DNA of 64,000 bases from SPDF01 sp963812085 (GTDB lineage: Bacteria; Gemmatimonadota; Gemmatimonadetes; Gemmatimonadales; GWC2-71-9). The translations under genes were made by a program, and so were the position numbers. The stretch's first letter is position 1. Each line of letters opens with the position of its first letter. The stretch is taken from assembly GCA_963812085.1 (NCBI GenBank), contig CAWETL010000003.1:682001-746000 (forward strand). Reading direction: 5' to 3'. Of this stretch, positions 23,007 to 33,240 are shown one piece after another. The notes under the pieces were generated by a model. It saw only the letters and a list, made by a program, of their open reading frames with translations, was not told the origin of the DNA and ran no database searches.

Positions 23007-24400
23007 TGCGGCCGAGCGTGGCCATCCTCGTGCTCGCGGGTGTCGCGCTCCAGGTGCCATCACGCGCCCAGGCCCAGGCGAAACCCCAGCCCTGCCGGAT
23101 CGTGCTGGAACCGGGTTCGGTCACGGGCTATGCGCAGGGGCAGAACAACTACTTCGCGGCCGGCGACGTCCGGCTCAGGTGCGAAGGCACCTCGGTCCGC
23201 ATCCGGAGCGACAGCCTGGCCTCGTACGCGAGCCAGATCATCGAGTTCATCGGTCACGTGCGCTATGAGGACTCGTCGATGGTCATGACCGCCGACCGGG
23301 GCACCTACTACCGGGACGGCGAGCGGTGGGAGGCCCGGGGCAACGTCGTGACGAAGAGCACCCGGGGCTCGACGATGCGGGGCCCCTCGCTCGACTACTT
23401 CCGGGTCCTCCCGGGACAGCGCGAGCTGAGCGAGGTGTTCGCCACCGGACGGCCGACCATCGAGTACGTGCCCCAGGACTCCACCGGCAAGACGCAGGAG
23501 GCGTATGTCATCGTCGCGGACCGCGTGCGGATGAAGGGGGAGGACCTCCTCTGGGCCGGCGGCCGGGTCACCATCGACCGGAGCGACCTCGCCGCGCACG
23601 CCGATTCCATGCGCCTCGACACCGGGGCGGGGCAGGACGGCGCCCTCGTCCGGAACGCCGAAGTCCGCGGCCTCGGCAAGGACGCCTTTTCGCTCGCCGG
23701 CAACCGCATCGACCTGAAGCTGGCGAACAACGAGCTCACCTACGTGCAGGCCGACGGCGCCGGGAAGGCCACCAGCGCGGAATGGACCCTCGTGGCCGAC
23801 ACCATCGGGCTGGACATCAACGACCGGAAGCTGGAACAGACGATGGCCTGGGGAAAGACCACGCGCCCGCACGCCGTCTCGACCACGTACGAGATCCTGG
23901 CGGACTCGCTCGCCCTCGACACCCCCGGCCAGCAGCTGACCGAAGCCCGCTCGTTCGGCAACGCCTGGCTGGCGAGCGGCCAGGACACCGTGGCGTCCGA
24001 GCGTGACTGGCTCCGGGGAGACACCGTGACCGCCCAGTTCGCCAGGAGCGATTCCGCCGGGAAGTCACACACCAGCGTCAGCCGGATCGATTCCCGGCAC
24101 ACGGCGCGCTCGTTCTACAAGGTGAAGGACGCGGCGCACCCGGGGCGCCCCTCGCTCAATTACGCCCGCGGCGACCGGATCGTCGTGACGATGCGGACCG
24201 ATTCGACCGGAGGCGTGGAGCGGGTGGAAATCCAGGGAAAGGTCGACGGAGTGCAGCTCGAGCCGACCAAGACCGCGGCCCGCGACACCACAGCCCGCGC
24301 CGCCGGCGACAGCCTCCCGGCGCCCGCCCGCGACACTCTTCCGGCGCCGGTGCGGGATACCACCGCCGTCCCGAAGCCGCCGTCGGTGCCCAGGCCGTGA
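23006..24400 (+). CDS. lptA: OstA/LptA-like periplasmic LPS transport protein, extended
   Basis: The 464-aa product has a signal peptide (MRPSVAILVLAGVALQVPSR, AQAQ). OstA-type strands repeat through residues 35-400: GYAQGQNNYFAAGDVRLRCE, FIGHVRYEDSSMVMTADRGT, WEARGNVVTKSTRGSTMRGP. It is more than twice the length of enterobacterial LptA and has two or more consecutive OstA units, so it might form a longer bridge segment. The last 50 residues are a Thr/Pro/Ala-rich low-complexity tail with repeated RDTT/PAPxRDT units. It lies directly between lptC and the ATPase gene, as in the classical lpt cluster. Confidence 0.8.
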   Translation: MRPSVAILVLAGVALQVPSRAQAQAKPQPCRIVLEPGSVTGYAQGQNNYFAAGDVRLRCEGTSVRIRSDSLASYASQIIEFIGHVRYEDSSMVMTADRGTYYRDGERWEARGNVVTKSTRGSTMRGPSLDYFRVLPGQRELSEVFATGRPTIEYVPQDSTGKTQEAYVIVADRVRMKGEDLLWAGGRVTIDRSDLAAHADSMRLDTGAGQDGALVRNAEVRGLGKDAFSLAGNRIDLKLANNELTYVQADGAGKATSAEWTLVADTIGLDINDRKLEQTMAWGKTTRPHAVSTTYEILADSLALDTPGQQLTEARSFGNAWLASGQDTVASERDWLRGDTVTAQFARSDSAGKSHTSVSRIDSRHTARSFYKVKDAAHPGRPSLNYARGDRIVVTMRTDSTGGVERVEIQGKVDGVQLEPTKTAARDTTARAAGDSLPAPARDTLPAPVRDTTAVPKPPSVPRP

Positions 24401-24799
24401 CGCGCCCCGCCTGGCTGGACGGTCTCTCCGAGCGCGACGCCTCGCTCTCCCTGGCGCTGGCGGCGCTGGTCCATGCCGCCGACGAATCGGGCGCGGCCGA
24501 CCTCGACCGCCTCGTCATGGCCTACCGGAGCAGCTTCCTCAGCGCCGTGGAGACCGTGCCGGGCCTCGGCCGTTCGGAGCTGTCCGGGGAACAGCTCCGC
24601 CAGAGCCTGACGCAATCCGTCCTTCCGCGGCTGGCCAGCGGCGGGTGGATCGCCGACGACTCCCGGACCGAGTGGATGTCGGTGCGGGCCGCTCCCAAGT
24701 GGTGGCAGGAGGCCGCGCGCGACCGGGCGGGTGCCATGAGCCTCCTGCTCAGCGCGGCCCAGGAGGGCCACGCCAGGCACGAGACGGGGGAGCGCGTCG
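24397..24799 (+). CDS. Unrecognised orf between lptA and lptB, 3' end unresolved
   Basis: GTG 24397 overlaps the lptA stop by 4 bp. About 130 residues are coherent: helical segments with ASLSLALAALVHAADESGAA, RSSFLSAVETVPGLGRSELS, ESxQLRQSLTQSV-like LSGEQLRQSLTQSVLPRLAS and KWWQEAARDRAGAMSLLLSA. The frame has no stop until 25233, and everything past about 24790 is lptB DNA read in the wrong frame. Removing one base from the G-run 24786-24790 would join it in frame to lptB. It is either a separate small protein whose stop is lost, or an N-terminal extension of LptB. I do not recognise the domain. Confidence 0.55.
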
Positions 24800-25564
24800 C
24801 TGGTCGAGCGGGGCCACGTCCTCGAAGGGATCGGCCTCCGGAAGAGCTTCCGGCAGCGCGTGGTCGTGGACGACGTCTCGGTGCGGGTGGAGCAGGGGGA
24901 GATCGTGGCCCTTCTCGGCCCCAACGGCGCCGGGAAGACCGTCACCTTCTACTGCCTGACCGGGATCATCCGGCCCGATGCCGGAGAGGTCCGCCTCAAC
25001 GGCGAGGACATGACGGATGCGCCGATGTACCGCCGGGCCCGGAACGGCCTGGGCTACCTGGCGCAGGAGCCTTCGGTCTTCCGGCGGCTCACGGTCGAGG
25101 AGAACGTGCTCGCCATCCTGGAAATGTTGCCGATCAGCCGCGCGGAGCAGCTCGAGCGGCTCGAGCGGATGCTGGACGAGCTGTCCATCAAGCACCTCCG
25201 GAAGAGCATGGCCTACTCGCTCAGCGGCGGTGAACGCCGGCGCCTCGAGATCACCCGGGCGCTCGTCACCGAGCCCAAGTTCATGCTGCTCGACGAACCG
25301 TTCGCCGGCGTGGACCCGATCGCCGTCAACGACATCCAGACCATCGTCGCCGGGCTCCGTCACCGCGGACTCGGCGTGCTGATCACCGACCACAACGTCG
25401 AGCAGACGCTCGACATCGTGGACCGGGCGTACATCCTGTTCGAAGGCAAGGTCCAGGCCGCCGGCACGGTGCCCGAACTCGTGTTCGACGACCGGGTGGC
25501 ACAGCTCTATCTGGGGCCCACGCTCACGACCCGACTCAGGGCCCGATTGGAGAACGTCGCGTGA
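24800..25564 (+). CDS. lptB: LPS export ABC transporter ATPase (start codon unclear)
   Basis: The ABC ATPase has Walker A GPNGAGKT, Q-loop LAQEPSVFRRLTVEEN, signature YSLSGGERRRLEI, Walker B FMLLDEPFAGVDP and H-loop LITDHNVEQTL, and the LptB-specific tail LYLGP. No ATG, GTG or TTG exists in frame upstream of GTG 24860. Starting there would remove the first strand (LEGIGLRKSFRQRVVVDDVS), which family members always have. CTG 24800 has GGGGGAG 7 nt upstream and gives 254 aa, close to the family's 240-245. The alternatives are in-frame fusion to the upstream orf through a one-base error at 24786-24790, or a programmed shift. Its stop overlaps the rpoN start. Confidence 0.85.
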   Translation: MVERGHVLEGIGLRKSFRQRVVVDDVSVRVEQGEIVALLGPNGAGKTVTFYCLTGIIRPDAGEVRLNGEDMTDAPMYRRARNGLGYLAQEPSVFRRLTVEENVLAILEMLPISRAEQLERLERMLDELSIKHLRKSMAYSLSGGERRRLEITRALVTEPKFMLLDEPFAGVDPIAVNDIQTIVAGLRHRGLGVLITDHNVEQTLDIVDRAYILFEGKVQAAGTVPELVFDDRVAQLYLGPTLTTRLRARLENVA

Positions 25565-27072
25565 AGACAGGACTCTCGCAGCATCAAGGTCTCCGGCAGG
25601 AGCTCCGCATCAATCCACGCCTCTACCAGGCGATGGACATGCTCTACATGCCGATGATGGACCTGCAGCAGCACCTCAAGCAGGAGCTGCTCGTCAACCC
25701 CTTCCTCGAGCTGCTGGAGCCCGAGGAGGAGGAGCAGGACGGCGCGGACCGCGAAAAGGACAAGGAGCAGGAAAAGGAGCAGGCCGCCAAGGACGAGGAG
25801 ATGGACTGGGAGGAGATCCTCCTCAACGGCTTCGACGTCGGGGGCACCCGGGAGCAGCACGAACAGCTCGAGTACACCGAGCCGGTCACGGTGCAGACGC
25901 GCGACCTGATCGACCACCTGCGCGAACAGCTGAAGATGCTGGATCTCACGCCACGGCAGGTGCTGCTGAGCGAGGAGTTCCTCGGCAACATCAAGGACGA
26001 CGGCTTCCTGGCGGCGTCCCTCGAGGAAATCGTCGGCTCCGTCAACCAGTTGCTCGTGTCCCACTCGAAGGGGGAGGCGGAACCGGACGACGAGGAAGCC
26101 GACGACGGCACCGACCACGCCGCCGGGGATCTCCCGGCCGGCGTGACGCTCTACGGGCTCGAGGAAGCCGAGGAGATGCTCCGCATCCTCCAGGCGCTCG
26201 ACCCGCCGGGCGTCGCCGCGCGCGACATCCAGGAGTGCCTGCTGATCCAGCTCCGGGAGCTGGGGCAGACCGAGACCCTGACCTACCGCCTGGTGGCGGA
26301 GGCGTTCGGCGACCTCATCGCCCATCGCTGGAACGACCTGGCGCGGCGGTTCGGCGTGTCCGCCTCCGCGGTGCAGTCCGCCGCCGACGCACTGGCGTCG
26401 CTCGACCCGAAGCCCGGCCTCAAGTACTCCGGGCGCGACGACGGGTACATCACCCCCGACCTCATCGTGGACAAGATCGACGGCGGGTACAAGGTCTTCC
26501 TCAACGACACCGGCATGCCGCGGCTCCGCCTGTCGCGGGCGTACCAGGAAGTCACCCGCGACCGCAAGAAGCTCACGCCGGAGAACCGCGAGTTCATCGC
26601 GGCCAAGATGAACAGCGCCACCTGGATGATCCAGGCCATCGAGCAGCGCCGCCAGACGATGCTCAAGGTCATGAATTTCATCGTGGACCGGCAGCGGGAT
26701 TTCTTCGAGAAGGGGATCGAGTACCTCAAGCCGCTCACGCTCCGCGAGGTGGCCGAGGTCATCAACATGCACGAATCCACCGTCAGCCGGGTCACGAACG
26801 AGAAGTTCGTCCAGACGCCGCGGGGCGTGCTGCCGCTCAAGTTCTTCTTCTCGAGCGCGCTCTCCACCAGCTCCGGCGAGGACGCCAGCGCCCGGTCGAT
26901 CCGCGCCAAGCTCGAGAAGATGGTGGCCGACGAGGACACCGGGAAGCCGCTCACCGACCAGCAGATCGTGCACCTCTTCCAGGAGCAGGGGATCAAGATC
27001 GCCCGGCGGACGGTGGCCAAGTACCGCGACCAGCTCGGGATTCTCCCGGCCCGGATGCGGAAGCGCGTATGA
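25561..27072 (+). CDS. rpoN: RNA polymerase sigma-54 factor
   Basis: The 503-aa product has region I at residues 1-50 (GLSQHQGLRQELRINPRLYQ and QELLVNPFLEL). An acidic region II follows (LEPEEEEQDGADREKDKEQE), then the core-binding region, HTH (LREVAEVINMHESTVSRVTN), and the RpoN box close to the C-terminus as ARRTVAKYRDQLGI. It directs core polymerase to -24/-12 promoters and needs an AAA+ activator. The lptB-rpoN adjacency is widespread in Proteobacteria. GTG 25561 overlaps lptB by 4 bp and the stop overlaps the next start (ATGA). I noticed no -24/-12 promoter in the window, though I did not scan it exhaustively. Confidence 0.96.
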   Translation: MKTGLSQHQGLRQELRINPRLYQAMDMLYMPMMDLQQHLKQELLVNPFLELLEPEEEEQDGADREKDKEQEKEQAAKDEEMDWEEILLNGFDVGGTREQHEQLEYTEPVTVQTRDLIDHLREQLKMLDLTPRQVLLSEEFLGNIKDDGFLAASLEEIVGSVNQLLVSHSKGEAEPDDEEADDGTDHAAGDLPAGVTLYGLEEAEEMLRILQALDPPGVAARDIQECLLIQLRELGQTETLTYRLVAEAFGDLIAHRWNDLARRFGVSASAVQSAADALASLDPKPGLKYSGRDDGYITPDLIVDKIDGGYKVFLNDTGMPRLRLSRAYQEVTRDRKKLTPENREFIAAKMNSATWMIQAIEQRRQTMLKVMNFIVDRQRDFFEKGIEYLKPLTLREVAEVINMHESTVSRVTNEKFVQTPRGVLPLKFFFSSALSTSSGEDASARSIRAKLEKMVADEDTGKPLTDQQIVHLFQEQGIKIARRTVAKYRDQLGILPARMRKRV

Positions 27073-28037
27073 GCCTTCCCGCGCGGACCGGCCCGGTGGA
27101 CGTGAGCGTGCTCGTCCCGGCCAAGGACGAAGCCGAGAACCTGCCGGAGTTCCTCCGGCTCTGCGCCGAGGCGCTCGGGCCGGCGGGGTTCACCTTCGAG
27201 GTCGTCGTGGTGGACGACGGCTCCCGCGACAACACCGCCCTGGTGCTGGAGCGCCAGCGCCTCCAGCACCCCTTTCTCGTCACCGTGACCCACACGCGCC
27301 AGCGGGGCATCGCCGATGCACTCCGCTCCGCCGGCGAGGCCGCGCGGGGCGACGTGTTCGTGTTCTATCCCGCCGACCTGCAGTACCTGCCGGAGGACAT
27401 CCCGGCGCTCGTCGAGCCGATCCTCGCCGGCCGGGCGGACATCGTGACCGGCACCAAGCAGGGGAAGTACGAAAAGGCCTTCGTGTCGGGGGTGTACAAC
27501 ACCCTCTGTCGGTGGCTGTTCGGCGTGCGCGTGACCGACCTCAACTCGGTCAAGGCGTACCGCCGGGAGGTGATGACCAACGTGCCGCTCCGGCCCGACT
27601 GGCATCGCTACATGGTGGTGGTGGCGGCGGCGGAGGGGGCCCGGCTCACCTCGCTGCCGGTGCCGCTGTATCCGCGCCGGGCGGGAATCTCGAAGTTCAA
27701 CTGGAAGCGAATCCCCGTCGGCGTGCTCGACCTGCTCTCGGTCTGGTTCCAGCTCCGCTTTGCCCGGAAGCCGCTGCTCTTCTTCGGCGGCATCGGGGCC
27801 ATTCTCTTTCTCGTCGGTTTCCTGGCCGGGATCGTCGCACTCATCCTCCGCTTCGGCTACGGCATCGGCTTCCGGCCGCTGCTCAACCTGGTGGAGACGA
27901 TGGTCATCAGCGGCATCGTGCTCTTCGGGTTCGGCTTCGTGGGCGAGATGATCGCGGGCTTCCGCGAGGACCTGCTGGGGCTCCGGCGGGATCTCGCCCG
28001 GATCGCGACCCAGTCGAAGCGCAGTGACGTCGCGTGA
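27069..28037 (+). CDS. GT2 family glycosyltransferase with C-terminal TM hairpin (DPM/ArnC-like)
   Basis: The 322-aa product has a GT-A domain opening VDVSVLVPAKDEAENLPEF, with the first Asp region VVVVDDGSRDNTALVLE, the metal motif replaced by FYPADLQYLPED, and ADIVTGTKQGKYEKAF. Two TM segments lie near residues 236-262 (LLFFGGIGAILFLVGFLAGI) and 275-300. This is the layout of polyprenyl-phosphate sugar transferases such as ArnC and GtrB. It should load a sugar onto undecaprenyl phosphate at the inner membrane; which sugar is unknown. ATG 27069 overlaps the rpoN stop. Confidence 0.85.
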   Translation: MSLPARTGPVDVSVLVPAKDEAENLPEFLRLCAEALGPAGFTFEVVVVDDGSRDNTALVLERQRLQHPFLVTVTHTRQRGIADALRSAGEAARGDVFVFYPADLQYLPEDIPALVEPILAGRADIVTGTKQGKYEKAFVSGVYNTLCRWLFGVRVTDLNSVKAYRREVMTNVPLRPDWHRYMVVVAAAEGARLTSLPVPLYPRRAGISKFNWKRIPVGVLDLLSVWFQLRFARKPLLFFGGIGAILFLVGFLAGIVALILRFGYGIGFRPLLNLVETMVISGIVLFGFGFVGEMIAGFREDLLGLRRDLARIATQSKRSDVA

Positions 28038-29248
28038 CGGCACCCGCCCTCCGTTGAAGATCCTCCTCGTCACCCACAACTTCCCCCGCCATGCCGACGA
28101 CATGGCGGGGGCCTTTTTGCTTGCCCTGGCGAAGGGACAGCAGGCGCTCGGACACGAAGTGCGCGTGGTGGCGCCCGCACGCCGCCGGGCTTGCCGAGCG
28201 GGAAGCGGTCGGCGGGGTGGACGTGGTCCGCTATCGCTACGGCTCCGACGCGCAGGAGACCCTCGCCTACGCCGGCACCATGCACGAGCAGGCGCTCCGC
28301 TCCTGGCCGGCGCGCTGGCGGCTGCTGCAGTTCATCCGCGCCGGCCGCCGCGCGGTGCGGCGCGAATGCGCCGCCTTTCGGCCGGACGTGGTGCACGTCA
28401 ACTGGTGGGTCCCCGGTGGGTTCGCGGTGTGGCCGGGAGGCGCCGCCGGACGGCCCGTCGTGCTCACCTCGCACGGCACCGATCTCTTCCTCCTCGATCG
28501 CTTCCCGGCGGCCCGCCGCCTGGCAGGACCGATCTTCCGTTCCGCCAGCCAGGTCACCGTCATCTCGACGCCGCTCGTCGCGCGGGTGGAGCGCCTCGGC
28601 GTCCCGCGCGAGCGGATCAGCGTGCTGCCGATGCCACTCACCGCAGGCCGATTCTCCGCGGCACCGCCTCACCAACGGGAGGCGGGGGGGCTGCTGTTCG
28701 TGGGTCGGCTCATCGAGCGGAAGGGCGCGGAGTTCGCGATCCGCGCGGTCGCCGAGCTCCGGCGGAAGGGCAGGGCGGCGCGCCTGACCATTGTCGGCGA
28801 CGGCGCCGACCGGCCCCGGCTCGACGCCCTGGTGAAGGAACTCGGGCTCTCCGGGGTGGTGGAACTGGCCGGTGCCCTCTCCCACGACGCGGTGGCGGAG
28901 CACTATCGAACGGCGCGTGTGCTCCTGATGCCGGCGGTGACCGACTGGAAGGGAGAGCAGGAGGGCTTCGGGATGGTGCTCGTCGAGGCCATGGCGAGCG
29001 GGCTCCCCATCGTGGCCACGCGGAGCGGCGGCATCGCCGACGTGGTGACCGACGGCGTGACGGGGCTGCTCGTCGCGGAGCGCGACCCCGTCGCCCTCGC
29101 CACCGCCGCCGGGCGGCTGCTCGACGATCCGGCCCTCGCGCAGCGACTCGCCGATGCGGCGCGCGCCGACCTGGAGGCGCGGTTCGCCCCGGAGACGATC
29201 GCGCGGGGGTATGAGGCGGTCTACCGGCGCGCGGTGGCGGGGACGTGA
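28024..29248 (+). CDS. GT4 family glycosyltransferase, interrupted by a frameshift
   Basis: The N-terminal part starts at GTG 28024 (or TTG 28054) and reads LKILLVTHNFPRHADDMAGA to GHEVRVVAP. The true continuation HAAGLAEREAVGGVDVVRYR is in the next frame and runs to TGA 29248. Deleting one C of CCC 28174-28176 restores VVAPHAAGLA, the expected GT4 motif. The rest is intact: HVNWWVPGGF, LTSHGTDLFL, VGRLIERKGAEFAIRAVAEL, and GMVLVEAMASGLPIVATRSG with the catalytic Glu. Repaired length is about 407 aa. It transfers a nucleotide-activated sugar in envelope glycan synthesis. It overlaps the GT2 gene by 14 bp. Confidence 0.75.
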
Positions 29249-30187
29249 GCGCCACCGGCCGGCACTGGTTCCGGCGCGCGCTGCAGGTGGCCGGCCTCGG
29301 CGCCGCCTGCTGGTACCTCGTGCGCACGGCGTCCGCCCATCGGGCCGAGCTGCTCGCCGTGCCGCTCGAGTTCCACGCGGTGCCGTTCCTCCTGGCCTCG
29401 CTGCTGACCGTCGCCACCTGGTTCCTGCTGGTGCGCAGCTGGTCGCGAAGCCTCCGCTGGTGGTCCGAAGAGCTTCCGCTCGCCGCGGCCGTCCGGATCT
29501 GGTTCATCACCAACCTGAGCCGCTTCGTGCCGGGCGCGGTCTGGCAGTTCGCGCATGTGTCCGCCGAGGCGCTGAGCGCCCGCATTTCCCCCCTGGCCGC
29601 CACCGGCGCCATCCTCTTTCAGCAGCTGGTGCTCCTGGGCACAGGGCTGGCGCTCACCGCCTCCCTCGCCCCCGTACTGCCCACCGCCGCCCTGGGCACC
29701 CTGCATCCCCTCGCGGCCCTCGGCTTGGCCTCCCTCGGCGTCGCGGCCGTCATTATTTTCCTCCCGGTCCTGGCCCCGGTCCTCGAGCGCTGGACCAGCC
29801 GCCTGCTCAAGCGCGACATCCGGTGGCCGAGCCCCGCGCGCGCCGAGTTGACGCGGTATGTGGGCGTCCTCGTGCTGCCGTGGCTGGCCTACGGCGTCGC
29901 CTTCTGGCTCTTCGGACGGGCGCTGCTGGGCGAATGCGGCGCCGGGGCTCCTCCCGGCGGCCGCCGCCTTCACCGGCAGCTACGTTGCGGGCATCATCGC
30001 GGTCTTCGCGCCGGGCGGCCTCGGCGTCAGGGAAGCGGCCATGGTTGCGCTGCTGTCGCCGGTCGTCGGCCCGGCCCCCGCGCTGCTCCTGGCCATCGGC
30101 TCGCGGCTCTGGCTCGTCGCGCTCGAGATTCTCACCGCCCTCGGCGTGCTCGGCTGGCACCGCGGACGCGTCTCCCCGTCGGAGTGA
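29245..30187 (+). CDS. UPF0104/LPG-synthase-TM-like membrane protein, interrupted by a frameshift
   Basis: GTG 29245 overlaps the glycosyltransferase stop. The product is multi-spanning, with WFITNLSRFVPGAVWQFAHV, the family's 'N-xxRFxPGxVWQ' motif. The frame switches between about 29920 and 29955. The correct continuation is APGLLPAAAAFTGSYVAGII and AVFAPGGLGVREAAMVALLS, matching the 'APGGLGVREA' family signature, and ends at 30187. One base must be removed to join the halves. Relatives act as lipid or polyprenyl-linked flippases or aminoacyl-phospholipid synthase membrane domains. Between glycosyltransferases, a flippase-like role is likely. Confidence 0.7.
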
Positions 30188-30196
30188 CCTGACCTC

Positions 30197-32528
30197 ATGC
30201 TCGCACGCATCACCCAGCGGTTTCCCGTCCTGACCGCCACGGCCCTGTACACCGCCGTGGTGGCCCTGGCGTTCCTGCCGTTCTTCCAGGGCCAGTTCCT
30301 CGTCAACTCGATGAGCGACGCCCGGACCGGCTTCCCGGGCCGCGAGCTGGCCGCCTCCTATTATCACGCCCACGGCGGCATCCTCGAGTGGATGCCGTAC
30401 ACCTTCGGCGGGATGCCCTTCCTGGCCAACACCGGCAACGGCGACACCTTCTACCCGACCTTCCTGCTCCGGCTGCTGCTCTCGCCCGACGCCGGCGTGT
30501 CGCTCGGCTTCATGATCCACCTCGTGCTGGCCGGCGTGTTCATGTTCCTCTTCCTGCGGGCGCTCCGGCTCGACTGGGGCGCCGCGTTCACCGGCGGGGC
30601 GGCCTACCTGATGAGCGGGCAGATCGTCTCGCTGGTGAGCCCGGGGCACGACGGCAAGCTCTTCGTGAGCGCGCTGCTGCCGCTGGCGCTCTGCTTCCTG
30701 TACTACGGCGTGACGCGGGGCTCGTGGCGGAGCTTCGTCGGATTCGGCGCCACGGTGGGGTTCTCGCTCCTGACCCCGCACGTCCAGCTCACCTACTACA
30801 TGCTGATGGCGGCCGGCTTCTTCTGGTTCTATCTCGTCTTCCTGAGCGGCGAGCGCGCCGCAAGCACCGCGTGGCCCAGGCTGACGGTCTACTTCGTCGG
30901 GGCCCTCGTGCTGGGCTTCGCGCTCGCGTCGGTCCAGCTCCTGCCGTTCTTCGAGTACATCAAGTTCTCGCCGCGCGGCGCCGCCGGGAGCAGCAGCACC
31001 GGGTACGACTACGGCACCGGCTGGTCCATGCCGCCCGAGGAGGTCCTCGGCACGCTCTGGCCCGCCTTCATGGGCAACCTCCGCGACTACTGGGGCCGCA
31101 ACCCCTTCAAGCTCCACAGCGATTACATCGGGGTCGTCACGCTGATGCTGGCCACCTTCGGCTTCAAGCTGGAAGGCCGGCGGAAGCTGGCCTGGTTCTT
31201 CGTCTTCCTCGGCGGCCTACGGCCTGCTGTTCGCGTTCGGCGGCTACACGCCGTTCTACCGGATCCCGTACACCCTCCTGCCCGGCATCAAGATGACCCG
31301 GGTGCCGTCGATGATCTTCTTCCTGGTCTCGTTCAGCGCCGCGGCGCTCGCGGCCATGGGGGTGCAGGCGCTGCAGGGAATGGAGGACGCCGCCCGCCGG
31401 AAGCGGCTGACCTGGTGGGCTGCCGGGCTCGGCGCCCTCACCCTGCTGGCCGTGGCCGGCGGATTCCAGCCGATCATGGAGATCCTCGCGGACCCGCAGC
31501 GGCTCGCCGGCGTCATCACCAACTATCCGAACTTCCGGATCGACGCGGTCCGGGTGCTGCTCTTCGGCCTGCTGACCGCTGGACTCCTCTGGCGGCGCTT
31601 TCCGGCCGCGGGGTGGGGCCTGGCCCTCGGCGCCCTCGTCCTGCTGGACCTCTGGAGCGTCGAGCGGCAGTTCATCCAGTGGAGCCCGCCGGCGCGGGTG
31701 AGTTTCGCCGCCGACGGCGTCGTGGACGCGATTCGGGCCGACTCCACGGAGCCGTACCGCGTGCTGCCGTACAACGTGTACGACGAGAACCGGAACTACC
31801 TGATGTTCCACCGCATTCGTTCCGTGCTCGGCTACAACGGCCAGGAACTGCATCGGTACGACGAACTGCTCGGCGGGAAGAACGAGTGGAAGAACCTCGG
31901 CAGCCCCAGCCTCTGGCGGCTGCTCGCCGTGAAATACCTGGTGGTGCCGCAGGCCGTCCAGAGCGCGGGGTTGACGCAGGTGGCCGGCCCGGTCCCCGCG
32001 CACGACGGACAGCAGGTGTACGTGTACCGGTTCGACGGTGCGCAACCGTTCGCGTCCCTGGTGCCAGTCGCCGTCAAGGTGTCGGACGACCAGGCCATCC
32101 CGACGCTGGTGGATCCCCGCTTCGACGGGCGGCGGTTCGTCCTGGTCCCTCCCGACGCGCCGATCGGCGTGTCTGCGCCCCTCGGGACCACGGCGCTGAT
32201 CGACGATTCGGTCCGGACCGAAATGCCGCGGGAGGGGCAGTACCGGTTCACCCTGGCGGCGCCGGCCCCCTCGGACGCGGTGCTCTCGGTGTCGGAGAAC
32301 TACTATCCCGACTGGCACGCCACCGTGGACGGGAAGCCGGCGCCCGTGGTCCGTGCCCAGTTTTCGCTGATGGCCGTGCCGGTGCCGGCGGGGGCCCGCG
32401 TGGTGGAGCTCACCTTCCGCTCGGAGGCCTACCGCCGCGGACGGGTCATCTCCCTGGTCATCGTGGGCGCGCTGCTGCTGCTCGCAGCGGCCGAAGTCGC
32501 CATGCGGGGGAGGCGGGCCCGTGGCTGA
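30197..32528 (+). CDS. YfhO-like multi-spanning membrane protein, interrupted by a frameshift
   Basis: About 777 aa after repair. The N-terminal part has many TM spans and GT-C-like loops: SDARTGFPGRELAASYY with an early Asp, FGGMPFLANTGNGDTFYP, VSPGHDGKLFVSALLPLALC. The frame breaks near GGCGGCC 31211-31217. Removing one G gives FFVFLGAYGLLFAFGGYTPF and then IPYTLLPGIKMTRVPSMIFF in the frame that ends at 32528. The C-terminal part includes a soluble beta-rich domain (YYPDWHATVDGKPAPVVRAQ) and a last TM helix. YfhO proteins decorate teichoic or other surface polymers in Firmicutes; the role here is inferred as glycan transfer outside the inner membrane. Confidence 0.7.
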
Positions 32529-33240
32529 GCGCATCCTGGTGGTGGTCCCGACCTACAACGAGATCAAGAACCTCCCCCAGATCGTCCCGGAAATCCTCCG
32601 GCAGGATCCGCGCATCGAGGTCCTGGTGGTGGACGACGGCTCGCCCGACGGCACCGGCGAGCTGGCCGACCGGATGGGGCAGGAGGACGCCCGCATTCAC
32701 TGCCTCCACCGGACGGCCAAGGAGGGGCTCGGGAAGGCCTACCTGGCCGGCTTCCGGTGGGCCCTGGAACGGGACTACGACTTCATCTTCGAGATGGACG
32801 CCGATTTTTCCCACGATCCGAAGTACCTCACCCAGTTTCTCGCCGCCACGGAGGACGCCGACCTGGTGATCGGCTCCCGCTACAAGACCGGGGTCAACGT
32901 CATCAACTGGCCGATGAGCCGGCTCCTCCTGTCCTTCGGGGCCAACCTCTACGCCCACTGGATCACGGGACTCCCGCTCACCGACTCCACCGGAGGCTTC
33001 AAGTGCTTTCGCAGGTCGGTTCTCGCGGAACTTGAACTCGACCGGGTCCGCTCCAACGGCTACGCCTTCCAGATCGAGATGAGCTTCCGGGCCTGGAAGC
33101 ACGGCTTCCGGCTCAAGGAGATCCCGATCGTCTTCGTGGACCGGGTCGAGGGCCAGAGCAAGATGAACAAGCGGATCGTCAGGGAGGCCATCTGGATGGT
33201 GTGGTGGCTGCGGCTTCGCGCGCTCACGGGAACGCTGTGA
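32521..33240 (+). CDS. Polyprenol monophosphomannose synthase-like GT2 (DPM1 family)
   Basis: The 239-aa product is a soluble GT-A enzyme. It reads ILVVVPTYNEIKNLPQIVPE, VLVVDDGSPDGTGELADRM, the metal site FEMDADFSHDPKYL (DxD as DAD), VIGSRYKTGV and STGGFKCFRRSVL. The close fit to DPM1/Ppm1 suggests transfer of mannose (or a similar sugar) from GDP-sugar to polyprenyl phosphate, supplying the GT-C-like enzyme next door. It overlaps the YfhO-like gene by 8 bp and dapF by 4 bp. Confidence 0.88.
   Translation: MAERILVVVPTYNEIKNLPQIVPEILRQDPRIEVLVVDDGSPDGTGELADRMGQEDARIHCLHRTAKEGLGKAYLAGFRWALERDYDFIFEMDADFSHDPKYLTQFLAATEDADLVIGSRYKTGVNVINWPMSRLLLSFGANLYAHWITGLPLTDSTGGFKCFRRSVLAELELDRVRSNGYAFQIEMSFRAWKHGFRLKEIPIVFVDRVEGQSKMNKRIVREAIWMVWWLRLRALTGTL

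Noticed and set aside
24860..25564. lptB starting at GTG 24860
   Set aside because: It would delete the first beta strand and the aromatic A-loop region that every family member has, and it has no SD.
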